Shown here in pieces: positions 16,915-26,056 of a stretch of 64,000 bases of DNA. The first letter of the stretch is position 1. The number at the start of each line of letters is the position of its first letter. The translations under genes were made by a program, and so were the position numbers. The notes under the pieces are model-generated. The model had not been told where the DNA came from and ran no database searches. It was given only the letters and a program-made list of their open reading frames with translations. Location: assembly GCA_963828385.1 (NCBI GenBank), contig CAWHEF010000002.1, positions 2,852,001-2,916,000 of the forward strand, written 5' to 3'. The DNA comes from Bog-756 sp963828385. GTDB taxonomy: Bacteria > Actinomycetota > Acidimicrobiia > Acidimicrobiales > RAAP-2.

Positions 16915-18000
16915 ATGACATCGACCGTCGCCGGCGTTGTGGCACTGTCCAGGGGAGAGCCGGTGGTGATGACCGACGTCGTCGTTCCGTCGCCGGGCCC
17001 CGGCGAGGCGGTCGTCGCCGTCCAGGCGTGCGGCGTATGCCACACCGATCTCCACTACCGGGAAGGCGCGATCACAGACCAGTTCCCCTTCCTGCTCGGG
17101 CACGAGGCGGCCGGGGTGGTCGAGGAGATCGGCGACGGCGTGAGCTCGGTAGCGCCGGGGGACTTCGTCGTCCTCAACTGGCGGGCCGTGTGCGGGGAGT
17201 GTCGAGCGTGTAGGCGGGGCCGGCCGTGGTACTGCTTCGACACGCACAACGCCGACCAGCCGATGACCCTCGCGGACGGAACCGCCCTCTCACCGGCCCT
17301 CGGCATCGGGGCGTTCTGTGAGAAGACCTTGGTGGCAGAAGGCCAGTGCACCAAGGTCGACCGGCGGGCCCGGCCCGAGGCGGTGGGCCTCCTCGGATGC
17401 GGCGTCATGGCCGGCCTCGGTGCCGCCCTCCACACCGGTGAGGTGGGACAGGGGGACGCGGTGGCCGTCTTCGGCTGTGGCGGCGTGGGCTGCGCCGCCG
17501 TCGCCGGCGCGGTGTTGGCCGGGGCCTCCCGGATCATCGCCGTCGACCTCGATCCGGGGAAGCTCGAACTGGCCCGCCAGTTCGGGGCCACCCATATCGT
17601 CGATGCCTCGGTCGACGACCCGGTGGCCCGGGTGACGTCCCTCACCGACGGGAACGGGGCCGACGTCTGCATCGAGGCGGTCGGCCATCCGGAGGTGATG
17701 GCCCAGGCCTTCTACGCCCGGGACCTGGCCGGAACACTGGTCCAGGTGGGAGTGCCCGCACCCGAAATGAGGATCGACCTGCCGATGATCGACTTCTTCT
17801 CCCGGGGGGGCCGACTCGTGCCCAGCTGGTACGGCGACTGCCTACCGTCGCGTGATTTCCCCATGCTGGTCGACCTCTACCTCCAGGGCCGCTTGGACCT
17901 GGACCGGTTCGTCTCGGAAACCGTCGGCCTCGACGCCGTGGAGGAGGCGTTCCACCGGATGGAGGCAGGCGAGGTGCTGCGCTCGGTGGTGGTGCTCTGA
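16915..18000 (+). CDS. mscR: S-(hydroxymethyl)mycothiol dehydrogenase / S-nitrosomycothiol reductase
   Basis: A 361-residue zinc- and NAD-dependent alcohol dehydrogenase, closely matching mycobacterial MscR over its whole length. It oxidises the formaldehyde-mycothiol adduct to S-formylmycothiol and reduces S-nitrosomycothiol in the cytoplasm. Visible features are the catalytic zinc Cys in ACGVCHTDLHYREG, the GHEAAG box, structural-zinc cysteines in CGECRACRRGRPWYC, the family segment FVVLNWRAVCGEC, the Rossmann motif GCGGVG, and the C-terminal EVLRSVVVL end. The ATG at 16915 has GAGAGGAG upstream. It heads a long same-strand catabolic block, suggesting formaldehyde or C1 release during degradation, which is inference. 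Confidence 0.9.
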   Translation: MTSTVAGVVALSRGEPVVMTDVVVPSPGPGEAVVAVQACGVCHTDLHYREGAITDQFPFLLGHEAAGVVEEIGDGVSSVAPGDFVVLNWRAVCGECRACRRGRPWYCFDTHNADQPMTLADGTALSPALGIGAFCEKTLVAEGQCTKVDRRARPEAVGLLGCGVMAGLGAALHTGEVGQGDAVAVFGCGGVGCAAVAGAVLAGASRIIAVDLDPGKLELARQFGATHIVDASVDDPVARVTSLTDGNGADVCIEAVGHPEVMAQAFYARDLAGTLVQVGVPAPEMRIDLPMIDFFSRGGRLVPSWYGDCLPSRDFPMLVDLYLQGRLDLDRFVSETVGLDAVEEAFHRMEAGEVLRSVVVL

Positions 18001-18056
18001 GCGCGGCGAAGTAGCGTGGTCGTGGCTCCGAAAACGTCCGGAAAGAGGGTGCTCGG

Positions 18057-19584
18057 ATGAGTTCGACAACGGGGATCTCGACCGCTACGGGCAGGCCGGA
18101 CGGCAACGCCGACCCCGACCCCGACGGGTTGATCGCCGAGCTCGCCGGCATCGTAGGGAAGGCCGCCGTCCAGGTGGGTGCTGCCATCTCCGAGGACTTC
18201 TGGCACGACGAAGCGCTCGGGGCCGCAGGCGTGTGTCCGCGAGCGGTGGTGCGACCGGCTTCGAGCGAGGAAGTGGCGTCCATCGTGAAGGCGGCGGGCG
18301 CCCGGGGCGTCCCCCTCACCCCCCGGGGCTCGGCAACAGGGCTTTCGGGTGCCTGCATCCCGACCGAGGAAGCTGTCGTCGTCTCGTTCGAGCGGATGAA
18401 CAGCATCCTCGAGATCGATCTCGCCAACCATGTGGCTGTGGTCGAACCCGGGGTCACGCTGGGCGAGCTGGACGAGGCACTGGCTCCCCACGGGCTCGTC
18501 TACCCGGTGTTCCCCGGCGAGCAGTCGGCCAGTCTGGGCGGCAACGTCGCCACCAATGCCGGCGGCATGCGGGCGGTCAAGTACGGGGTCACCCGCCACC
18601 ACGTGCTCGGCCTCGAGCTCGTGCTCGGGACCGGCGAGGTGCTCACCACCGGCGGCCGCTTCGTCAAATCCACGAGCGGCTACGACCTCACCCAGCTGGT
18701 GCTCGGTTCGGAGGGCACACTCGCCCTCGTGACCCGCGCCATCCTCCGGCTCCACCCTCGTCCCGAGCACCAGGCCACGCTGCTCGCCCCGTTCGAGTCC
18801 CTCGAGGCGACCTGCGGAGCGGTGCCGCCCATCGTGATGAGTGGTGCCAGTCCCCTGCTCGTCGAGTACCTCGATACTCGTCTCGATGGCCGGCATGACA
18901 GCGAACGCCGGCATCGACCTGGGCATCGCCGAGGAGACGAGGGCCCGGACCCTCGCCTATCTGATCGTGGTGCTCGAGAACCACCGGCCCGACCGGCTGG
19001 ACGAGGACGCCCAGGCGGTTGCCACCCTCCTGGCCGAGCTCGGGGCCCTCGACGTCTTCGTGCTCCCCGACCGGGCCGGCACCAACCTGGTCCAGGCTCG
19101 GGAACGGGCATTCTGGGCATCCAAGGCGGCCGGTGCCGACGAGATCGTCGACGTCGTCGTGCCCCGGGCGTCGATCCCCGAATACCTGTCAACGGTGGGC
19201 CGGCTCTCCGAGACCACCTCTTCGCTGGTCGTCGGGTGCGGTCATGTCGGGGACGGCAACGTCCACCTGTCGGTGTGGCAGGCCGACCCCACCGTGCGCC
19301 ATACCCTGCTGCACGGCATCGTGGCCGCCGGGGTCGCGCTGGGCGGTGCCGTCTCGGGCGAGCACGGAATCGGGACCGAGAAGAAGCCGTACCTGGCCGA
19401 GCTGGAGGACCCGGCCAAGCTCGCCCTCATGCGCCGGATCAAGCGGGCGTTCGATCCCAACGGCATCCTGAATCCCGGCACCATCTTCGACCCGAGCCCG
19501 ACGGTGCCGAACCCGGCCTCGCCCATTCCGACAGCCAAGAATCCACCTGACCCGAACCCCATCGACCAGCGAAGGAGCCGACCG
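18057..19584 (+). CDS. FAD-linked oxidase (GlcD/D-lactate dehydrogenase type), frameshifted
   Basis: About 500 residues of the GlcD/DLD FAD-linked 2-hydroxyacid dehydrogenase family, which oxidises glycolate, D-lactate or other 2-hydroxyacids to 2-oxoacids. The FAD-binding PCMH domain has TPRGSATGLSGACIP, PGEQSASLGGNVATNAGG and GYDLTQLVLGSEG. The C-terminal cap has VGCGHVGDGNVHLSV and SGEHGIGTEKK, ending FDPNGILNPGTIF. A one-base insertion near 18885 shifts the frame between VEYLDTRL and MAGMTANAG. In the second frame no stop occurs before the next gene's TTG at 19585. So it either reads through into the ThDP enzyme via a Pro-rich linker or a second indel hides its stop near 19548. Confidence 0.82.
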
Positions 19585-21150
19585 TTGAACGGAGCCCAGG
19601 CGCTCATCCGAACCCTCGTCGACCACGACGTCGACACCTGCTTCATGAACCCGGGCACCTCGGAGATGCATTTCGTGGCCGCCCTCGACGACGTGGAGGC
19701 CATGCAGAGCGTGCTGGCCCTCTTCGAGGGGGTGGCCACCGGGGCGGCCGACGGGTACGGACGGATGGCGGGCCGACCCGCCGCCACCCTCCTCCACCTG
19801 GGACCCGGGCTCGGCAACGGGCTGGCCAACCTGCACAACGCCCGTCGGGCCCACACCCCGATCGTCAACATCGTGGGCGAGCACGCAACGAGCCACCGCC
19901 GCTACGACGCCCAGCTCCAATCGGACATCGAGACCGTGGCCAAGAACGTGTCCACGTTCGTGCGCTCCAGTCAACGGACCGAGGACCTGGGCGGCGACGC
20001 CTGCGCTGCGATCGACGCGGCAATCGGGCCGCCCGGATCGGTAGCCACGCTCATCCTGCCCGCAGACGTCTCATGGACCGACGGCGGTGTGGTGGCAAAG
20101 GGCACCCATGTCCAGGGCCGCCCCGGTGGTGACCCCCCCGACGGCGACCGGGTGGCCGATGCCGCCCGGGCCCTCCGATCGGGTGAGCCCGCTGTCGTGC
20201 TCATCGGTGGTCGTGCCTGCACCGGTGGTCTCCTCGACCAGGCCGCCGACCTGGCGGCGGCAACCGGCGCCAGGCTCATGGCCGAGACCTTCCCGGCACG
20301 CTTGGCGCGGGGTGCCGGACGACCACCGGTCGAACGACTCGCCTATCTCGGCGAGCTGACGGCCATGCAACTCGACGGCGTCCGCCACCTCGTCCTCCTC
20401 GACGCCAAGTCGCCGGTGTCATTCTTCGCCTATCCCGACAAGCCGAGCGACCTCGTCCCCGACGGGTGCACCGTCCATCCCGTGGCCGGACCGGCCGACG
20501 ACGTGGAGTCCTCCATCGCCGCCCTGTCGGCCGAGCTCGGCGCGGCGCCGGGCAAGGGTCCCCGCCAGGACGCCTCCGTTCCCGACCTGCCGAGTGGCGC
20601 ACTGACCGCCCAGACCGTGTCCCAGGTGCTCGGAGTCCTCCTGCCCGAAGGGGCGGTGGTCTCCGACGAGGGGAACACGTCTGGGTTGTTCGCCGCCGGC
20701 GCGACAGCCGGCAGCCCGCCACACGATTGGCTGTGCCTGACCGGCGGAGCCATCGGACAGGGTCTGCCCGTCGCCGTCGGGGCGGCCGTCGCCTGTCCCG
20801 ACCGGCGCGTCGTGGCCCTCGAGGCCGACGGCAGCGCCCTCTACACCCTGCAGTCGTGGTGGACCATGGCCCGTGAGGGTCTCGACGTCACGACCATCCT
20901 CTTCGACAACGGCTCGTATGCCGTGCTCAACATGGAGCTCGAGCGGGTGGGTGCCGAGCCTCCCGGGCCCCGGGCCAAAGCCATGCTCGACATCGGCCAG
21001 CCGTCCATCGACTTCGTCGCCCTGGCCCGTGGACTGGGGCTCCAGGCCGCCCGGGCCGAGACGGCAGAGGTCTTCGCCGACGAGCTCGGAAGGGCCCTCG
21101 CCACCCCGGGACCGAGCCTTGTCCAAGCCGTCGTGCCCGACCTGCTCTGA
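19585..21150 (+). CDS. Thiamine diphosphate-dependent enzyme, acetolactate synthase / benzoylformate decarboxylase-like
   Basis: About 521 residues with the three-domain layout of ThDP decarboxylases. The N-terminal PYR domain has NGAQALIRTLVDHDV, CFMNPGTSEMHFV, and the activating Glu in LALFEGVATGAADGYGRM. The central domain has VVLIGGRACTGG. The C-terminal PP domain has GGAIGQGLPVAVGAAVACP and the cofactor loop EADGSALYTLQS ending FDNGSYAVLN. The first Gly of the usual GDG is Ala here. The TTG start at 19585 has GAAGGAG eight to ten bases upstream. The family cleaves or joins 2-oxoacids. Sitting after a 2-hydroxyacid dehydrogenase, a decarboxylase on its 2-oxoacid product is the simplest reading. 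Confidence 0.84.
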   Translation: MNGAQALIRTLVDHDVDTCFMNPGTSEMHFVAALDDVEAMQSVLALFEGVATGAADGYGRMAGRPAATLLHLGPGLGNGLANLHNARRAHTPIVNIVGEHATSHRRYDAQLQSDIETVAKNVSTFVRSSQRTEDLGGDACAAIDAAIGPPGSVATLILPADVSWTDGGVVAKGTHVQGRPGGDPPDGDRVADAARALRSGEPAVVLIGGRACTGGLLDQAADLAAATGARLMAETFPARLARGAGRPPVERLAYLGELTAMQLDGVRHLVLLDAKSPVSFFAYPDKPSDLVPDGCTVHPVAGPADDVESSIAALSAELGAAPGKGPRQDASVPDLPSGALTAQTVSQVLGVLLPEGAVVSDEGNTSGLFAAGATAGSPPHDWLCLTGGAIGQGLPVAVGAAVACPDRRVVALEADGSALYTLQSWWTMAREGLDVTTILFDNGSYAVLNMELERVGAEPPGPRAKAMLDIGQPSIDFVALARGLGLQAARAETAEVFADELGRALATPGPSLVQAVVPDLL

Positions 21151-21162
21151 GCGACGGCTCTC

Positions 21163-22125
21163 GTGTCCGCCCGTTCGCGCCCGGCTGGCGGTGAAGAGCC
21201 GGACCTGGGTGCGGGGGGTGGGTACCGGCCGCAGAAAGGCGCCCCGGGCTGGTTCGTCGAGGCCCTCGGCGTACCGGAGGACGACGTCACCTTCGTGGTG
21301 GACGGCTGTCCCATCCATGTCCTGACCTCGGGGCGCCCCGGCCGTCGGGGTCTGGTGTTCGTCCATGGCGGTGGCGCTCACGCCCGGTGGTGGACCCATG
21401 TGGCCACCCGGTTCAGCGACGACTTCCGCGTGGCGTGCGTCGACCTGTCGGGTCACGGCGACAGCGGTCACCGGGACCGGTACTCGCTCGAGCTGTGGAC
21501 GGACGAGGTCATGGGGGCGGCGGTCGCCGGAGGGATCGACGGGCCGCCGGTCGTCATCGGCCACTCGATGGGCGGCTTCGTCGCCATCGCCACCGCCGCC
21601 CGACACGGCGACGAGATCGCCGGCACGATCGTGTGCGACTCGCCGGTGACCCAGCAAGACCCGGAGATCGGCGCCTACCAGCTGAAGGAGGCGTTCGGAC
21701 GTCCACGGGTCTACCCGAACCTCGACGATGCGGTGGCCCACTTCCGGACCGTGCCGGCCCAACGCCACTACCTCGACTACGTCATGGACTACGTGGCGAG
21801 GGAATCGGTCCGAGCCGTCGACGGGGGATGGAGCTGGAAGTTCGACCGGGCGGTGTTCGCCCAGTTCGGCGGTGGGATCCGGAGCATCGCCCTGCCCTAC
21901 TTGTCAGAGGTCCGCGGGAGGCTCGCCCTCCTGCGGTCGGAGGACGGCCTCGTGACCGAGGACATCGGAAGATCGATGTTCGAGGCCCTCGGCCGGGTGA
22001 CACCGATCATCGAGCTGCCCGAAGCCGGCCACCACGCCATGCTCGACCAGCCGCTCATCCTTCTCACCGCCCTGCGGTCCCTCCTGGCCGATTGGGACCA
22101 CTCGGTGCCCCACCGGCGGACCTGA
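21163..22125 (+). CDS. Alpha/beta hydrolase
   Basis: A 320-residue alpha/beta-hydrolase. The oxyanion segment is LVFVHGGGAHARWW, the early strand is RVACVDLSGHGDSG, and the nucleophile elbow is GHSMGG. A late acid lies near SEDGLV and the catalytic His in PEAGHHAML. About 40 residues precede the core. It starts with GTG 12 bp after the ThDP enzyme, and a FAD oxidase begins one base after its stop, so these genes are one transcription unit. The family hydrolyses esters, amides, C-C bonds or epoxides; the substrate is not evident. Confidence 0.87.
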   Translation: MSARSRPAGGEEPDLGAGGGYRPQKGAPGWFVEALGVPEDDVTFVVDGCPIHVLTSGRPGRRGLVFVHGGGAHARWWTHVATRFSDDFRVACVDLSGHGDSGHRDRYSLELWTDEVMGAAVAGGIDGPPVVIGHSMGGFVAIATAARHGDEIAGTIVCDSPVTQQDPEIGAYQLKEAFGRPRVYPNLDDAVAHFRTVPAQRHYLDYVMDYVARESVRAVDGGWSWKFDRAVFAQFGGGIRSIALPYLSEVRGRLALLRSEDGLVTEDIGRSMFEALGRVTPIIELPEAGHHAMLDQPLILLTALRSLLADWDHSVPHRRT

Positions 22126-22126
22126 G

Positions 22127-23509
22127 GTGGGCCGCCCCACCGATCTCCTCGACCGGCTCGTCGGCCGGCTGCGTGACGTCGTCGGCGACCATGTCGTCAT
22201 CGATCCCGAGATCGTGAGCACCTTCACCACCGACTGGACGGGCCGGTTCGTCGGCCATGCCGACGCTGTCGTCAGGCCGGGATCGACCGACGAGGTCGCC
22301 GCCGTCGTCGACGTGTGCCGCCAGCTCGGGGTCGCCCTCGTGCCCCAGGGGGGCAACACCGGACTGGTCGGGGGTGGTGTCCCGCTCCACGGGGAAGTGG
22401 TGCTCACGCTGGCCCGGCTCGATGGCCTCTCCGTGGACACGTTGGCCGGCCAGGTCACAGCCGGTGCCGGGGCCACAATCGGCGCAGTCCAGCGCGCTGC
22501 CACCGGTGCCGGGTGGGCCTACGGGGTCGATCTCGGCAGCCGCGACTCGGCGACGGTGGGCGGGACCATCGCCACCAACGCCGGGGGGATCCACGTCCTC
22601 CGCCACGGAGACACCCGGGCCCAGCTGCTCGGCATCGAAGCGGTCCTCGGCACCGGGGCGGTCGTCTCCCACCTCGGCGGCCTCGTCAAGGACAACACCG
22701 GGTACCACCTGCCCGGCCTGGTGTGTGGCAGCGAGGGGACCCTGGCCGTGGTCACGGCCGCCCGCCTCCGTCTCGTCCCTCCCGCCCAGGCCCACGCCGT
22801 CGCCGTCCTGGCCTTCACCTCGGTGACCGAGGCGGTCGAAGCCGGTACCGCCTTCCGCCGGTCGCTCCCCGGGCTCGAGGCGTGCGAGCTGTTCTTGGAG
22901 GACGGCCTCGACCTCGTGTGCCGGACCTTCGGGCTCGCCCGGCCCTTTGCCGCGCCCCACCCGGTCCTCCTGCTCGTCGAGGTGGGCGGCGAGGACGACC
23001 CCACGGATGCCCTGATCGAGGCGGCCGGCGGGGTGGACGGCGTGGCCGACACCGTGGTCGTGACCGATCCGATCCGGAGGGCCGAGCTGTGGCGGTACCG
23101 GGAAGCCCATACCGAGGCGATCAATAGCCTCGGCCCTCCCCACAAACTCGACGTGACCGTGCCCTTGGACGCCATGGCCGACTTCGTCGAGACCGTCCCG
23201 GACAGGGTCGGCGCCGTCGAGTCCCGAGCCCGCACATGGCTGTTCGGCCACATCGGCGACGGGAACATCCACGTGAACGTAACCGGGCTCTCCCCCGACG
23301 ACGATCGGGTGGACGACGCTGTCTTCACCCTCGTGGCCGAGGTCGGGGGGAGCATCAGCGCCGAGCACGGGATAGGCACGGCCAAGCGCGACTGGCTCCA
23401 CCTCTCCCGGTCGGACGCCGAGATCGATGCGTTCCGTGCCGTGAAGCACGCCCTCGACCCGGCCGGGATCCTCAACCCCCACGTCCTGCTGCCACCGGAT
23501 GAGACTTGA
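22127..23509 (+). CDS. FAD-binding oxidase (D-2-hydroxyacid dehydrogenase type)
   Basis: A 460-residue intact FAD-linked oxidase, second of two in this block and closest in pattern to D-2-hydroxyglutarate/D-lactate dehydrogenases. The FAD domain has VPQGGNTGLVGGGVP, GSRDSATVGGTIATNAGG and GLVCGSEGTLAVV. The C-terminal substrate domain has WLFGHIGDGNIHVNV with its metal-binding His, and ISAEHGIGTAKRDWL, ending LDPAGILNPHVLLP. It transfers electrons from a 2-hydroxyacid to a carrier or quinone. The GTG start lies one base after the upstream hydrolase stop. It probably handles a different 2-hydroxyacid from the 18-kb paralogue; that is inference. Confidence 0.88.
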   Translation: MGRPTDLLDRLVGRLRDVVGDHVVIDPEIVSTFTTDWTGRFVGHADAVVRPGSTDEVAAVVDVCRQLGVALVPQGGNTGLVGGGVPLHGEVVLTLARLDGLSVDTLAGQVTAGAGATIGAVQRAATGAGWAYGVDLGSRDSATVGGTIATNAGGIHVLRHGDTRAQLLGIEAVLGTGAVVSHLGGLVKDNTGYHLPGLVCGSEGTLAVVTAARLRLVPPAQAHAVAVLAFTSVTEAVEAGTAFRRSLPGLEACELFLEDGLDLVCRTFGLARPFAAPHPVLLLVEVGGEDDPTDALIEAAGGVDGVADTVVVTDPIRRAELWRYREAHTEAINSLGPPHKLDVTVPLDAMADFVETVPDRVGAVESRARTWLFGHIGDGNIHVNVTGLSPDDDRVDDAVFTLVAEVGGSISAEHGIGTAKRDWLHLSRSDAEIDAFRAVKHALDPAGILNPHVLLPPDET

Positions 23510-23641
23510 CCCCGGGGTGGGGTTCCACAACGATCGGCCGGCGGACCGAGGACCTCTCGGTGGATTGTCCGTGGGCACGTGAACCTTGCGACGAACGCTC
23601 CGACCCCGGCGCCCGACTCCCGATTCGATTGGACGAATGCG

Positions 23642-24421
23642 ATGACCGACAGAGTCCGCCTCGACATCGAGGGGCCCATCGCGGTGATCACCAACAACAA
23701 CCCCGAGAAGCGCAATGCCTTCGACGACGAGATGGATGTGCGGTTGTTCGAGATCCTCGCCGAGCTCGAGGAGCGGCCCGACGTGCGGGCCGTCATCTGG
23801 CGCGCAGAGGGCCCGGTGTGGTCGTCGGGTCGCGACACCTCGGTGATCGGCACCAACAAAACGACGCTCAGCCACCACGAGCTCATGGTCCGAGGCCACA
23901 GGGGCATCCTGCAGGTCTTCGACCTCGATGCACCGATCATCGTGGCCCTCTCCGGCTGGGCCATCGGCGGCTCCTTCCAGCGGGCCCTGCTCTGCGACAT
24001 CCGGATCGCCGCCGCCGGGACCCGGTTCATGCTGCCCGAGCTCGGCCTCGGGGTCATCCCCGACACCGGTGGCATGGGGCGGCTGTACGAGATGTGCGGA
24101 CCCGGGGTGGTCAGCGACCTCGTCCTCACCGGCCGTCCGATGGGCGCAGAGGAGGCCCTCGGACACGGGATCGTCTCCCGCGTCGTCCCCCCCGAGACCC
24201 TCGACGCCACGGCCCGGGAGATGGCCGAAAGGATCGCCGTCGCCCCGAAGGTCACCGTCAAGATGGCCCGGAGGATCATCCGCCACCTGAGCGAACCGAC
24301 GGTCCGATCGTCGATGGACGACGAGCTCATCTACCAGACCTTCATCAACAAGTCCGACGACTTCGCCGAGTTCAAGGCAGCCCGGTCGGAGGGACGGCCG
24401 GCCCGCTACTCGGGGAGCTGA
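23642..24421 (+). CDS. Enoyl-CoA hydratase/isomerase family protein (crotonase fold)
   Basis: About 259 residues of crotonase fold. The early NNNPEKRNAFDDEM, the oxyanion-hole VWSSGRDTSVIG, the second oxyanion segment ALSGWAIGGSFQRALLCDIRIAA and the active-site segment FMLPELGLGVIPDTGG are visible. In hydratases the segment after GGG normally carries a catalytic Glu (xELA); here it reads SFQRAL, so that Glu is absent, while the Glu in PELGLG remains. This favours an isomerase or another crotonase reaction over hydration. The ATG at 23642 is chosen; a GTG at 23579 would add 21 unconserved residues. Confidence 0.85.
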   Translation: MTDRVRLDIEGPIAVITNNNPEKRNAFDDEMDVRLFEILAELEERPDVRAVIWRAEGPVWSSGRDTSVIGTNKTTLSHHELMVRGHRGILQVFDLDAPIIVALSGWAIGGSFQRALLCDIRIAAAGTRFMLPELGLGVIPDTGGMGRLYEMCGPGVVSDLVLTGRPMGAEEALGHGIVSRVVPPETLDATAREMAERIAVAPKVTVKMARRIIRHLSEPTVRSSMDDELIYQTFINKSDDFAEFKAARSEGRPARYSGS

Positions 24422-24426
24422 GTCCG

Positions 24427-24459
24427 AGGGGCCTGAGCTCGACGCGAGCTTCGGGCCCC
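24427..24459 (+). terminator. Strong stem-loop after crotonase gene
   Basis: A near-perfect inverted repeat begins six bases after the crotonase stop: AGGGGCCTGAGCTCG, a short ACG loop, then CGAGCTTCGGGCCCC. No T tract follows, as is common in GC-rich actinobacteria. It probably separates the upstream block from the acyl-CoA dehydrogenase operon. The 260-bp gap that follows also holds a TAAGGT -10-like hexamer at about 24595. Confidence 0.5.
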
Positions 24460-24679
24460 GAGCGTCGTCGGGGCAGCCCAGACGGGCACCGGTCAGCCGT
24501 TCACCCGGGATCAAGGAGCTGGGTGACCACCCGGCAGCGGCCGCGCCTCGCAACGGCGGGGCGGGCGGACAGGCCGGGGCCCGGCGAAACTCCCTAAGGT
24601 GGTGCCCGAGCGCTCGCCGATCAGGCGAGGAAGCCTGCACCGGAGTGCCCGGGCGCACGCCGTGCTGAGAGGACCAGCC

Positions 24680-26050
24680 GTGACCGACACTGCCACGACC
24701 CCCGAGATCACCACCGACGAGCTCCTGAGCGATCTGCGCACCTGGCTCGACAAGCACTGGGATCCCGACCTCACCGTCGCCGACTGGTGGGAGCGCCTCG
24801 GCACGGCAGGCTGGTCGGCCCCGGGCCTGCCGGCCTCCGCCTACGGCAAGGGCTGCTCCCGCTCCGACGCCGTAGCCGTGTCCCAGGAGATCAGCGCCCA
24901 CGGTGCACTCGGTGCGCCGGCCGGTCTCGGCCTGCTGCTGGCCGCCCCGACCATCGCCGCCCACGGCACACCCGAACAGATCGACCACTACGTCCGCGAC
25001 ATCGTGACCGGGCAGAAGGCGTGGTGCCAGCTGTTCAGCGAGCCTCAGGCCGGATCGGACCTCGCCGGCCTGCAGACCCGGGCCATCAAGGACGGGGACG
25101 AGTGGGTGGTGAACGGCCAGAAGGTATGGACCTCGGGCGGCCAGTACGCCGACATGGGCATGCTGCTGGCGCGCACCGACCCGGAGGTGCCCAAGCACCA
25201 GGGCATCTCGTATTTCGCCCTCGACATGCACCAGGACGGGGTCGACGTCCGTCCCTTGAAGGAGCTGACCGGTCGGGCTCTGTTCAACGAGGTCTTCCTC
25301 ACCGACGCCCGGGTGGCCGACGACGACTTGATCGGTGGGCTCAACCGGGGGTGGGCGGCGGCCAACACGACGCTCGCCAACGAGCGGGCAGGGCTCGGGG
25401 CCGGGGGCGGCAACGCCGCCGGCGGTGGCCTGGCCCAGCCCGGGACGGTTCTCGGCTTCCTCGACAAGCGGGTAGGCGACCTCGTTCCCCGCAAGAAGGC
25501 GTCCCCCAACGGGAAGCGCCCGGATCGTGCGGGGGCGCAAGGGCCTGTCAGCGAAGCCAGTGCCACCTCGGTCATGCGCAATCCATCACACATGCTCATT
25601 CAACTGGCCCGGGCCAAGGGGGCGGAGACCGACCCCCTCGTCCGCCAGGACCTCGCCCGGCTGCACACGCTCGGCGAGCTGGGGAGGTTCAACAGCCTCC
25701 GCCAAAAAGCGGTGAAGGAGAAGGGTGGCGACATCCCCGGGATGGCGAACATCGCCAAGCTCTCGATGAGCCAGATCTCGCGGCTCAGCCGTGACCTCGG
25801 CCTTGCCGTCTGCGGAGCGTCCGGCATGCTCCACGCCTACGACACCGGCGGCAAACAGAGCCTCGCCGAGCTGACCGGCCCGCTCGTGGCGATGGTCACC
25901 GAGATCTCCCTCTTCGCCCAGGCCCCCCCGATCTACGGAGGGACCGACCAGGTGCAGCGCAACATCATCGGGGAGCGGGTCCTCGGCCTGCCCAAAGAGC
26001 CCAACAACGACCGGACCACTCCCTTCTCCGAGCTCCCGAAGAACTCCTGA
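24680..26050 (+). CDS. Acyl-CoA dehydrogenase family protein
   Basis: About 456 residues with the acyl-CoA dehydrogenase fold. The FAD/substrate segment is WCQLFSEPQAGSDLAGLQTRA and the strand WVVNGQKVWTSGGQYADMG. The middle domain has FALDMHQDGVDVRPL. The C-terminal helical domain ends YGGTDQVQRNIIGERVLGLP. The catalytic Glu of classical short/medium-chain enzymes sits in YEGT; here that position is Gly (IYGGTD), so the base must come from elsewhere or the protein acts with a partner subunit. A GTG at 24680 with GAGAGGA upstream is chosen. It is followed six bases later by an acyl-CoA ligase gene. Confidence 0.86.
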   Translation: MTDTATTPEITTDELLSDLRTWLDKHWDPDLTVADWWERLGTAGWSAPGLPASAYGKGCSRSDAVAVSQEISAHGALGAPAGLGLLLAAPTIAAHGTPEQIDHYVRDIVTGQKAWCQLFSEPQAGSDLAGLQTRAIKDGDEWVVNGQKVWTSGGQYADMGMLLARTDPEVPKHQGISYFALDMHQDGVDVRPLKELTGRALFNEVFLTDARVADDDLIGGLNRGWAAANTTLANERAGLGAGGGNAAGGGLAQPGTVLGFLDKRVGDLVPRKKASPNGKRPDRAGAQGPVSEASATSVMRNPSHMLIQLARAKGAETDPLVRQDLARLHTLGELGRFNSLRQKAVKEKGGDIPGMANIAKLSMSQISRLSRDLGLAVCGASGMLHAYDTGGKQSLAELTGPLVAMVTEISLFAQAPPIYGGTDQVQRNIIGERVLGLPKEPNNDRTTPFSELPKNS

Positions 26051-26056
26051 CCATCG

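Noticed and set aside
22064..25540. Very long minus-strand reading frame of over 1,100 codons
   Set aside because: Three recognisable plus-strand enzymes (FAD oxidase, crotonase, acyl-CoA dehydrogenase) occupy this DNA. The frame has low-complexity Gly/Asp/His-rich composition.
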